64,000 bases of DNA, taken from Reticulitermes speratus. Lineage: Eukaryota; Arthropoda; Insecta; Blattodea; Rhinotermitidae. A program made the position numbers and the translations under genes. The stretch lies in assembly GCA_021186555.1 (NCBI GenBank), contig JAJKFL010000014.1:30272033-30336032 (forward strand), read 5' to 3'. The number at the start of each line of letters is the position of its first letter. The first letter of the stretch is position 1. Under the pieces are notes generated by a model, which was not told where the DNA came from, did not search any database, and was given only the letters and a program-made list of their open reading frames with translations. Below are positions 27,001 to 39,500 of this stretch, in pieces.

Positions 27001-30000
27001 TTAACCCTTTGCACTCCAAAATTCTGTGATGATTGCCACGCCCACACGAAGCTGTGAGTCCCTTCTGTCAGCCATAATCCTCATAATCATTCCATTACTG
27101 TGGATGAGTCATCCTTGAAGGATCACAGCTTGGAGACAATGCGCACAACCATTTAAAAATCTGTCCAAACTGACCACTCATTCTAACACAGAAATGACTG
27201 TATAAGGAAAGAACTAAGAGCATAATGTTAGCTACAATAACAAACAGCAAATGAATGCTGAAAATTGTAATGCTGATAATACATCTAATGGAGTGCAAAG
27301 GATTGATGTGTAATCAATCCATTACAAGTATCAAAAATTCAAATCTACACTGTCACATTTAACACAACATTTTAGCAGAAGAGTACAGTGCCATTACTAG
27401 GCACACCTCTGGTCTACATCGAGAATCAGAACACCCTTTCTTTCCCCTCTTCTCCTCCCATTTCTGCCTTTCATCCTATTTACCTCAACTCACACACTCT
27501 GGTTTGGAATCCCACCAGCAACTACCTGTTTGAACTGCATCTCACATTTCTTTTATAATGTGTTTCATTATGACTGGGCCAGGCCAGCATCCCTGTCTGA
27601 TGTTGCAAGTTAAGAGTTATCATTTTAGTGGTTATGTATGTGATATCACACAGTTTCCAGACTAAATGTACTTCTCCATAACAACACTTACTTTCTAATT
27701 AAAGTTGTCCCACTCACAGTAGTCGCCTAGGGGCTTTGTACATTGAGCCTACAGACTGCACCACTATTCAAAGCATTTAGGCCAGTGCATTATTTGAAAC
27801 TTGACAAATGCATCCCAGAATTTTGCTTGAAACGTAGTGATATAATAATTAAATTTCCTTCCCTTTATTTTTACCCACATCTCATCACCTGTGATTATCT
27901 CTGAAAGGCATTCTCGGTCTCTTTCAAGCCTCTCTTGAAGGTCCTGGCATGTGCTGATATGATTTCCTTTCCACTCCTCATTCAGCAGGCGGGGTACAAA
28001 TTTGGCGACAATCTGTTGTAAGTCCAGATTGTCTTTCAAAATGCTCTAAACTGATATGAATGAAATTCCCAGTATCTTAGCAACTTCAGGAATACTGATT
28101 CCTTTGTTTTTGAGGACAAATTTCTTTACCCAATCCCCAATTTCAACCTTTTTGCACATCAATGGATGTCCAGAGCTCTCAGTGTCTTCAACAAAGGTCA
28201 CACAGCTTTTAAAATTGGAAAACCACTCAAAAACTTGTGTTCTGCCCCTTGTCTGCTCTCAAGAAGCTACTACCAACATTTCAAAAGTTTCCATAGCACT
28301 TTTCCTATTTCAAGCAAAATGTGATACAGACATGCTGTTTTTTCAATTCTGCCATTTTCTAGGTATGCCAAAACTGAAAATGGAACAACATACACTTGTA
28401 TAATGAGACGTCACTCAACAGTCACATGCGCTACAGCCTTATTCCAAGCAGGCAATGACTCAGCAGACTCTACTCTACCAACACGTACTTGGTGCCAGCC
28501 CAGGAATTATTTGATTGCACCACATACCGTTTATATTATTTTGAGGCTATCTGTTAGGCTCTGCTATGTATGAAGTGGTTTTGTGTATAAGTGGATTTAT
28601 TCATATATATATATATATGTAAATAACTGTTTGTATTATCTTCTTTTCTAGTAGCAATTTATTAAATTGTTACTGTTTGCATACATGTCATGTTCATGTT
28701 ATGTGTGCACCTGCACCCCCAACCACTGCCAGAGTTTGCCCTACTGTAATTATTTTCCTAAATTATTTTGAGTAAGGGCACACAAAACACCATGGGTGCA
28801 GTACAATCATACTTGATTTTTCTCCCTAAAAGAAAATATATAATTTTGTGTGAAAGTACCTCATAAGGTCTTGATCAACCATCTCGCTGTAAGATGCCTT
28901 TTCACACTGCTCAATAGTCTCTTCTGTTATACAAAGAATTTGTGTACTCAAACTGAAGAATCTGAAATCATCTGGTGGTATATTATCCTGAAAATAGTAT
29001 ATGAATATTGCAATAAGCATAAATTCACAATATTGTGACAGCAAGCAGAAAATGTCACACTGAACAGGTCACTGCAATAATAACACTCTAATGCCGTATT
29101 TGGGAGTACTTATTTCGTATCTTGGCAAACTAGCACATATCCTGATTACAGTATCATAGTTTTCCCCGGCTTCCCAACTGGATTCTGTGATAGTAGGCCT
29201 AACTTCAAGTACCATAATTACCTACTTCAAAATCCTTACATACTCTCTACCCACCATTCATGGTCATCTTTCCATCCTACTTCATGCTACATACACCATG
29301 CACTTAAAATAGCATTAATAAACAACATCATATGCTCAAGAAAGTGTAATTGTGGTTGAGAGACACATGTAATGGACTAGCCAATATAGGTAGAACCTTG
29401 GCTTCCAATCACAAAGGTTGCTTTATAAGTCTAAGTGGAATTTACGTCCTGAGCTTACCACTTTGTGTGTGACTGTAACAAAGCAGTGATCCCCCCCTGA
29501 GAAGATCCTCCTCACCACGCAGTTACCGGCATGATCACTGTGAACACCATCCATTACCACAGGAGCTCCACCAGGTGACGACCATGGACCTAGAACTACT
29601 TGAGGGGCAGCAGCACTTCGGACAGTTCTAGTCCCCAGCTGGCCAGCTCCACCCAATCCAAAGGCATACACTCGCCCCCTTGATGGAACAAAGGCTAGTG
29701 TGTGCCGCCTGAAACAAGTACAAAATTCAAAATGGAGGATTTTAACAACACAAGGACAGATGAGGGTGCCTTGCTGAGATGATACATAAGAATCAAGAGT
29801 AGAAAAATCCGCCTGAAACAAGTACAAAATTCAAAATGGAGGATTTTAACAAAACAAGGACAGATGAGGGTGCCTTGCTGAGCTGATATGTAACAATCAA
29901 GAGTAGAAAAATAGTGACAGAGGATACGCTCATGTTGTTTCCAGCAACAGTCAACCCAAGGGCAAACAATGTATGTACAAAACTAACCACCAAAGGGAAC

Positions 30001-30507
30001 ACATTTTATCGTCTTTCAACTTATTACCATACAGGCACATATGTAAGGCTATACAATGTAATGGACTAATGTACAAAATTAACAAAGGTTTCAGAATCAC
30101 TGCTGATATGACTGAAAATTACTGTACTGGTGATTATGAGCTATAATGCCTTATCCTTAGCAATCATCTCCACAGCCTAACTCATACACATTTTCAGCAG
30201 CAAGACATAACATATCAATGCATAATGGGAACACTACATATTTCTTCACCAAGCTTCTGTATGCTGTCTCTAACAATTCAATATCTTGCCACATATGGAG
30301 GTAGTAACTCACATCCAGGTTTTCACACAAACATATGTACCTGATGTGACTTTTGCCAAAGATTATTCAATTTCACCAGTTTTAACACTTCTCTGCTGTC
30401 TGTTGTAGACATTCACAATGAAGAGTGCAGTTTAACATTTACCAAAAGGTTAGATACAGTTCAACATGCAATATGTCTCAATTATATATATAATAAAAAA
30501 TAAAAAC

Positions 30508-30545
<38 letters not shown>

Positions 30546-33500
30546 CAAGCCCATTCTATGGCTAAGGCAGCTTCCCACCATAAGAGCACCGGGTTCAATC
30601 ACACAGCAGTCCATGTGCAATTTATGGTGGACAAAGTGGCACTGGTACAGGTTTTTCTCCCAGTACTTCAGATTTATCCTGTTAATATCATTCTACCAGT
30701 GCTCCATACTCACATTTCATTCACCCAACATTAATATTATATAAACTTAGAAATTCATAGCATCATGAAATGAAGCACAAAAAAAAAACACTGTAGAAAC
30801 TGGATGCAAAAGCTCAAAGTCAACAGTGACAAATGTCAAAGCAATGCTCGTTTTAACAATTTCCAATACAATATAAGAGATGCTCTTCTACATTTAATTC
30901 CATACAGCACTGACAACTGATTATGAAATATTACATGATTTCAAGAACTAAGAGACCCACATATTTAGGCATGTTCACAAAGTTGTGGAAAGCGACTATT
31001 AGCTACATCATGTGTGTCTGTCTGTCTGTATGGAACAGCTTGGCTCCCACTGGAAAGAATTTCATGAAATTTTATACTTGGGGCTTGCATTAACATGTCA
31101 AGAAAATTCATGTTTGGTTAAAATCAGACAAAAGAACAGGCACTGCACATCAATACCTATGTACATTTGTGACTACTCAGCTTACTAGCATTACCATGGT
31201 TGCTACTAATAACAATATATCACAACAGTCACTAATAATAATTAATACAAACCCATCTCATTTCTTTGTACAATTTACATGACACATAATTAAGGAACAT
31301 AAAAACATGCCATCATAATATTCAATATTTATGAATTATGTCTATGACTATGAATTTGGTAACCCTACAGACAGGCTATAAATATACCTATAAATTGTGC
31401 ACAAAATATTGACTTTAAGTCACCAAGTACAAAATACTTTGTTTGACAGAGTGAAGATCTGAGGTTATCACGATTGATAAATTTCACATAATTAACGTAA
31501 ACATATAAACAGCAATTTTACGTTATGTTCACCATGTATTTTGATATCATTCAACAATTAAACCAACAAATGCACTTTATTTCTTAAGCATGTCCAATAA
31601 CCCTACATATATTTCGGCTGCAACAGAGCCATCATCTGGGGTTCAAGGTCACGTTCACTTCAACATTCACTAATCCATTTGGTATTACTATATATACATC
31701 ACAATGTATGTCAACTTTCTATTAGCAGTTAATAACACTCACTGTTTTCGTTTATACAACCATACAATTTCTTTAAATGTCTTGGCGTAGGTAACAGCCA
31801 CACCACAAGACACTATCAACAAAAACAGGGCTCGGACAACACTACTTGTATACAAACCAATTGCCAGCAATTTAATAATTTTTAACAACTTTTAATGACA
31901 TTGTATTATCATCGTTTACGCTTTTAACTCAAAGATGAAAACAACCTACGCCAAGATATTTAAAAGAAACTGTATGCTTGTATAAACGAAAACAGTGAGT
32001 GTTATTAACTGCTAATAGAAACGTGACATACATTGTGGTGTATATATAGTGATACCAAATGGATTAGTGAATGTTGAAGTGAAAGTGACCTTGAACCCCT
32101 GATGACGGCTCCATTACAGCTGAAACATATGTAGGGTTATTGGACATGCTTAAGAAATAAAGTGCATTTGTTGGTTTAATTGTTGAGTGATATAAACAGC
32201 AAGTCTGCACACAAATATAGTGACAGATTCTAACAACAGCAACAACTGTCCATAATAAGTGTACAACTGTGAAAAACAACAAAAAGAGGTTCAGGATGCA
32301 AGAATCTGAATGAGACTCACGTTATATTACATGTACATTTCCTATCTTGTTGATAAATACCATCTGTAATGGTAAAATATGAAAAAATATTTATTTAAGA
32401 ATACACTTTCAAAGAGGAATAAAAATGCAGAAAAATGTATTACACACAACAGACAAGAAAGAGAAACTTCAACAAATAATTAGTTTCAAATTCAGCAACA
32501 GTCCACGATTTAAATCATCTAGCAGGAACTCAATAAGTAAATACTTTCATTAAATACAGCCTATTAACATTTAATACAAGCATTATCCTCCAACAAAGAA
32601 AATGTGCCTGTCCACATATACTGTGTAAGCTGAAAATATTTGCATGCTCTTCAGACAACTGAAGTTCAACGTGTCCCTGAATGATCAGCAGAATGGTCAA
32701 GGTTGATCAGTTCTCACCACCACTTGCCTCCCTTCTCATCACTGGAGGATACTGCAATCCTTAGTTTCCATTAGTATGGTGTTAGCAATACAGAGTGTTA
32801 CTAGGAGAAATCGTTGGAAGATATTATAATGAGATTTCATTATTACATTTATGTCGTTCACAGAGAACTATGGACAAAATTTTGTCTCCAACAGTGACAG
32901 GAAACACCAGTTATCAAAAATTTCTAAAACTATACATTATCGCAAGCTAACTAGTATGATTTTATCACAAATTTTATCCTTACTTGCCACAAGAAACCTG
33001 TGTAACTGTGCTACCCATGAGTTCTAGAATTTTCCGTGGAAGGAATTCATTTGACATAGAGCCATGACCCAGTTGCCCATACATGCCTGCTCCACATGTA
33101 AAGACACCTCCATCCTAGAAAAGAAAAAAAAGTATATAATTATATTAATATAACACTGTGTTACACTTTTCCATTTTCAGGCACTTTCACATAACCGCAC
33201 AGCACATACTAAAAACACTCTGATCTTACATTACAACTTGAAAACCACCAAATGGATCTTCAAGAATCTCACACCAGGGAGTTTTACAAAACACCATCAA
33301 GCCATTTCAGTTTTTGTTCAGATCAGGCAATCTTAACGACTTTACATAAAAATCCACCTAAATTTCTGAATGTACGATTGTTCACATACTTGTTTTGTGC
33401 ATGCACAGAGCACTGACACCCTTGTTCTGAACACACACGATTCTTATCATATTGCAGACCCACATGCCAGTCATGAAAATAAAACTTGACTTTGTATCAC

Positions 33501-36500
33501 TTAAAATTCCATGTGCAAAAAATGGAAATCTTATGCTCCAGATAGTGTGTGGTTTCTCAGTATCCCAGCAATGGTGTTACAATCAAGCATAATAGGAAGT
33601 CTGCATCAACTGTGTTGCTGGGATATGTAGAAAAAATGTGCCATATATAAGCAGTTACATTATGTGTACATTTGCTAACTTGTTAAATATCTGAATAAGT
33701 ATTAAACTTCGTATTTTCCTTTCTTCAATGTACAACTAAAAAACAATCAACTTAAACCATGACTTTTCTAAATAAGTATATTATATACAGGCAACACATG
33801 TAAAGTGATAAATGGACATATTGAGGCATGACTTACAAAACACATACTCCAATTCTTATAAATGAGGCATTAAAATATCCATTCAATGAATGAAACATGT
33901 ACCATAAACACAAAATATGCGTGATAATTCAAACCAATTATTGAAAAAGACAATGGGTTAGCTCCCAGAATCCACATCCCATTAGTGGGAATTCTGTTTC
34001 AATGTTCAGTGAAATCATAAGCATAAAGAAGTATGACATGGCAACATAACGTCAAACATAGTGTTCTAAAGTTGCTATGCAATGGTATAGTTCAGATTCT
34101 GAAGTAATAGTAAAAATTTATGCAGAACGCGCAACTATGAAAAATGTACTATTATCAAGACAAACATACATGACATAACTGTGTTTATCAGACTTACAAT
34201 CTGAGGGGGTCATCTTCTCATACTACAGCAAATAAAGAGTATTGTATACCTTTGTGAGAAATACAGAGAAATCTTCTCCACAGGCAACGTATTTCACCTT
34301 GCCGGACCGTAAAGTTTTCAGCTGACTTGGATACAATCTATCTTGGTCATCACTGAGGCCAAGCTGACCAAAGCAGTTTTTACCCCAACCATATACAGCT
34401 CCTAAAACATACAACACAATATGTAAAGAATGTGCATCAAGCACATTTCTACATGAAAACATCATGTTCAGTACCCTCTGCACCTTATCCTAAAAATATG
34501 AATAAGAATTTGCAGGCCATTCAGCAGGCAGATGCCTTTAATTCTAAGATTCTATACTTTGAAATTTACTACTTAATCTTAAACCTTCGATGAATGTATT
34601 GCCATGTAAGTTGGTAGATCAATACCAACATTCTAGAAGAACCTACTACCTCCAGCTTCAGGATATAATTCCTCTACCCTGAAGAGGGGGGCAGTGGGTT
34701 ATTCCAAAATGTTGGTATATATCAAATAAACTACTGCTATTTATCCGAGCATGGTGAGAATTTTTGCTGTCATAATCTTCATCATCATCATATGATAAAA
34801 GGGGGAGATTGTTTTACAACTGCATACATGATTAAACACCTTCTGCACAGGCATTTTCCTTAAAAGTGAAGATTGTGGTGGTGGGGGGATTAGGAATCTT
34901 ACCATATTTACTCAAAAGCAAGAGGAGGGTTTTTCCTTAAATGTGGTGCTCAAATATGTGAGGTTGTCTTAAATTTGCGTATGAAGTGCAGAACCAGACC
35001 GCGCCAAACCGGATTGCTCTGAAACAGACCATGCGAAGCCAATCCAAGGTCTGCATTGCCAAATCATCATGTGCAGACAAAGGAGAGAACAGAGCATGAC
35101 TGAAGTTAAATGACACAATCTTATTTTTTGGACATCGTCTAATTTTTTCAAGAAGCACGATGGCTATTCTGTCACTGGACAGCATAGAAACAGTAAACTT
35201 GTTAAGATAAGCACCTGAGAACAGATCTAGTCCAAGGGCAGTAACAGGAAAATGGCAATTGAAAAATTAAAAATTAACTACAACACTCAAAAATAAAACT
35301 GGACCAATCCATAAATTAAAAACCATAAAAAGAACCATGAACTCAGACTGATCAGACCAGAGACACAACACAAAATACCAGAATACAAGCATTTAATATT
35401 CTTAACACCATTAACACCATCTGTGGAGAAAACTGTGGATCTTCTTCACAGGTTCAAGTAAGTTTATAAACCAAGAAGTATAAATGTATTATTTAGTCAA
35501 TGTGGATCATAATGGTATGGCAGCGCATCTCACCAGAAGTGACTGTGAAAGGTTTTAAAAAGTGCTGTATATTCAATACAATGGATGGGACTGATGATGG
35601 TATGTTGTGAAATGTTAGTTAGAGTATGGGAATGTTAGGAGTGAGTGTGTGGAAGATGAAGGCATTGAATGTGAAGATGGAGACAGTGACACTGATTGGT
35701 AAAGGTAGATAGAATTTGACATGCTATGTGTATTCAGTGTATGAAATTAATAGTAAAGTATATTTTTCTTAGCAGATGTTCTATTTTTTGGGGGGTTGTC
35801 TCAGATTTGGATAAATACATTTTCCCTTCGCAGACTTGTTTTATTTGGGGGGTCATCTTAGATTAGAGTCATCTTGCATTCTGGTAAATATGGTATATTT
35901 GGATATATGATATATGGCATCACATTCCAGAAGACAGTAAGCTGATACTCACTGCTGTGAAAACCTCAAATTCCACATACAGATTCATTGTATAAATAGA
36001 AGGGCCATTCACAAGTGATTGGGAGTTACCCAGAATGATGACACCCCAACTATCACACCATAACACACTCCACATACTCTCCACCAAGGTCAAGACACCA
36101 TTGCCACCTTTCTGGTAACTTCCTAATGGCGGCAGCACTGAGTCTTTCGGGACGGCACACACCAAACAATGGACACTACTCTGAAAGTTGTCAATGTTTG
36201 GGAATCATCTGCCATGCAATCATTCCTTCTCCAGCTTGTCAAACAGGGCATAATCTGATGGGGCCAACTCAAGTGAGTATGGCAAATGCGGTTAAGACTG
36301 TGGACACAAGGGATGCCAGAGTTTCTGTTGTCTGACAGCTGGTGACGGGCCTGTCATTGTCATGCAGCCCATTTCCCTTAGTGCTGTTACTGGATTTTGT
36401 GATGGTCAGCGAGTGTGTCACAGTATACTTCACATGTTGCAGAAGGTCATGGCCACCTGCTTGCCAGCAGAGGGAGCTGTCTGAAATTTCTTCATGCGAG

Positions 36501-39500
36501 GACTTCCACCATGCTTCCACTGCACTTTCTTTTCAGAGTGTAGTAATGAAACTATGACTCATCTGTGACCAGCCTGGCAAAGAAATTCCAATGTTGTCCA
36601 TGACACTGTCTGTCAAAGCACACAACTAAACCGTGAAATGAAGGTTTCTGCTGCCACAACGTGGTTAAATGTTCTACAAACCCAAGTCTATAAAGTGTCG
36701 GGTACAGCAGCAGCCTAGTTGCCAGCTATCATGTACTGTTGCCAATAGTCCCAATCACTGATGAATGACCTTTGTAACATATACTTAATACAATATATCA
36801 CAAACATACACATATATTAAGTACCTTCCTTTACTTCTACAGATGTGGTTATTTCTCTTACCTGTTTCACTCAGTTGTACAGCTTATTACAAAATGACAC
36901 TCTGCAAGTCTTGACTTACGGTGACATACTTCAAGACTATGTACACACTCATGCCATAATATGGCAATGATTGTTCAGTTTACCTGATTTAGAAACAGCA
37001 AAGCTGTGATAGCCTCCACATGCTATGAAAGCTATAGGAATTCCAGCCAATGAGCTAACAAGAGTAGGTTTCTGTTGTTGTTTACTCTGACTTCCAATGC
37101 CAAGTTGACCGTAGCTGTTACAACCCCAAGCATATAATGCTCCATCTGAAAAGAATGACAGCATCTCCTCTTTGAACATGAGTGTGACACATACCTGACT
37201 CGTGCAAAACCAGTGGTACTGAGTATACACATTTACAGCTGTATTTATTTAAGGTATAAATATGTATGGGGCAGTGATAAGTATAATGTCACACCTCCTT
37301 AAGCTCAGAACTAAATGGAGGTGAGTGGTCAGTCTACACCTCAGGAACTTTCAACCCCATGAAACAGCCCCCATTACAAAGTGGAGAGGAAGCTAAGGCA
37401 GGCCCAGACACTGAACATTGCGAAGAAGAGAAAAACATCTTCCCTCACTTGGAAATTAACCCTGATTCCTCAGTCATGCAGCCTATAACTTAGCCACTAT
37501 AACAACTGAGTTAAAACACCCACTACAAAACACAGGAAAACGTTTGACAAATGGCAATATTTAACCCAATCACTTTGGGTATATGCATTACAATTGCACA
37601 CATGTGATACATCAGTTATATTTATTTTCAAAGAAAACTCATAACACTTACTCTGAGTCAGTGCAAGATTGTGGTTATATCCGCAAGTTATCTGGATCAC
37701 AAAAGTTGTTGCTAAAGCCTTTACCATCTTTGGATTTAACTGTATATCATTATTTGCACCTGAACCAGTCCCTGAAATGAAACAATGTTAGATTACTACC
37801 AATACTAAATGTGAAGCACCATTTGGTCAGTTAAAGAAACGATGTATAGTAACTTATATCTCACACTATAAAGGACCAAATGTCGCAGTGCAGTGGTTCA
37901 TCCTCCAGCTTTGTACTTAAATCTAGGCCCAATAACCAGCCATCATGACTGAGGTTCTGCATGGTTTTTCTGCCCTTCTAGGTGAATACATCTAAAACTA
38001 CACTCAGTCATACTTACATTTGCTGTGAGAGTGAGTGAGTTTAATGACTCATCAGTACATACAGCTATTTGTGCCACAACAAAATTCAAGTTAAAAGGTC
38101 CATTATTTAACCCAGTATAAGATTAAATAAAACTGTACATTTGTCACTTGGCTCAGTACCATTAATTTTAGAAGCAGGTTAAATTCCAGACTTATGTATA
38201 TATAAACTGTAGTTATGGGAATCTCTCAAAGAAATTAAATACATGATTTAATTTTAGTCACATTCTTTTGAAACCACTAACTGCTCATTTTACTGTAAAA
38301 ACAATTCCAGTAATAAAGAAATACTAATTAATTTTTCTAACCTACTGCTGTTAACACAATTATCAATTCCCTGTTGAGCCTATTTCAGTAATCACTTAAC
38401 TTCAAAATTTATGCACATTATTGCCATTTATACTGTCCTTCTTATTTTCTTTAACGACAGTTCTCAAGAGTGACACAACTTATGGCTCCAACATGTCTAA
38501 ATCCAGTCCTGAATAATCTTTACTCACCCAGCTGCCCGTACGAATCAGATCCCCAACTGAAGACCTGACCCCATTGATTAATTGCCAAAGTATGATCAGA
38601 GCCACATGATGCTTTTGTTATTGAATACTGTGACAAACTATCCATCTTTTCTGTAACATATAAAAAAAGAACACTTGTCACAGGGAAAATCAGGAATAAA
38701 TATACATTATGTAGGTTCATAATGTATATTTCTTCCTCAGTACATTTTAAAGACCAACTTTGAACCTCAGAATGACCTGAGATAGGTCAAAACATGTAGA
38801 TCTATATAATAAATAGAATTTAGTTATGTTTTTAAAGATAATTATTCAACATTTGTACTAATAACTTGTTTCTTTAATGTTTATCCTGTTCATGGGTGCT
38901 GGTACCTTGTGAAAGTGGACTCTGGTGCAGATATTTCAGAGGAACCCGCTCCCTCCACATTCTAGGTTAAAGTGACCTGGGCTGAGTAAGTAATTAGGTT
39001 ACTCATGCATGAAATTCCTCAAAACCATAAGAGGAAATAGGCCAGGGCCAATAGACAGAGTGAAACAGGAACCACTAACTTAAATCCACTGGCATATGGT
39101 GTTCCCAAACAACCAACCATCAAAGTGTCCTGCTAGAACTCCACTCTGAAGATGTAGGCAGTAGGTTACTCAAAAATGTTGGAAAACAGCTACCAGACTA
39201 CATGACATTACATCCTAAGATACATGAGAATCATATTTTACAGACAGTTACTGTTAGATACTTTTTATATTTACCCTTTTACCAAATATCAAAATTCAAT
39301 TTCTGCACTATTACAATGGCCTCATTCAAAATGACAAACATTCTGTGCTTCTGTAGCAGTACAAAAGTACAGTTGTTCACAATTCAAGTTTCAACACGAA
39401 TTTCAAGCACAGTAAATTTCAATATGTTATAAGGAAGCAATAACAATACACTTTTAATCACTACAAATAAAATTAGTACTTTAAACTACAACACACTGTG

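Noticed and set aside
30466-30744. 92-residue plus frame containing a poly-Asn run
   Set aside because: The Asn run is the (AAT)12 microsatellite and the rest is a SINE fragment.
36126-36557. Overlapping plus frames of about 70 residues
   Set aside because: They are the antisense of a mariner whose minus strand shows [12 protein letters not shown] and APSDYALF.
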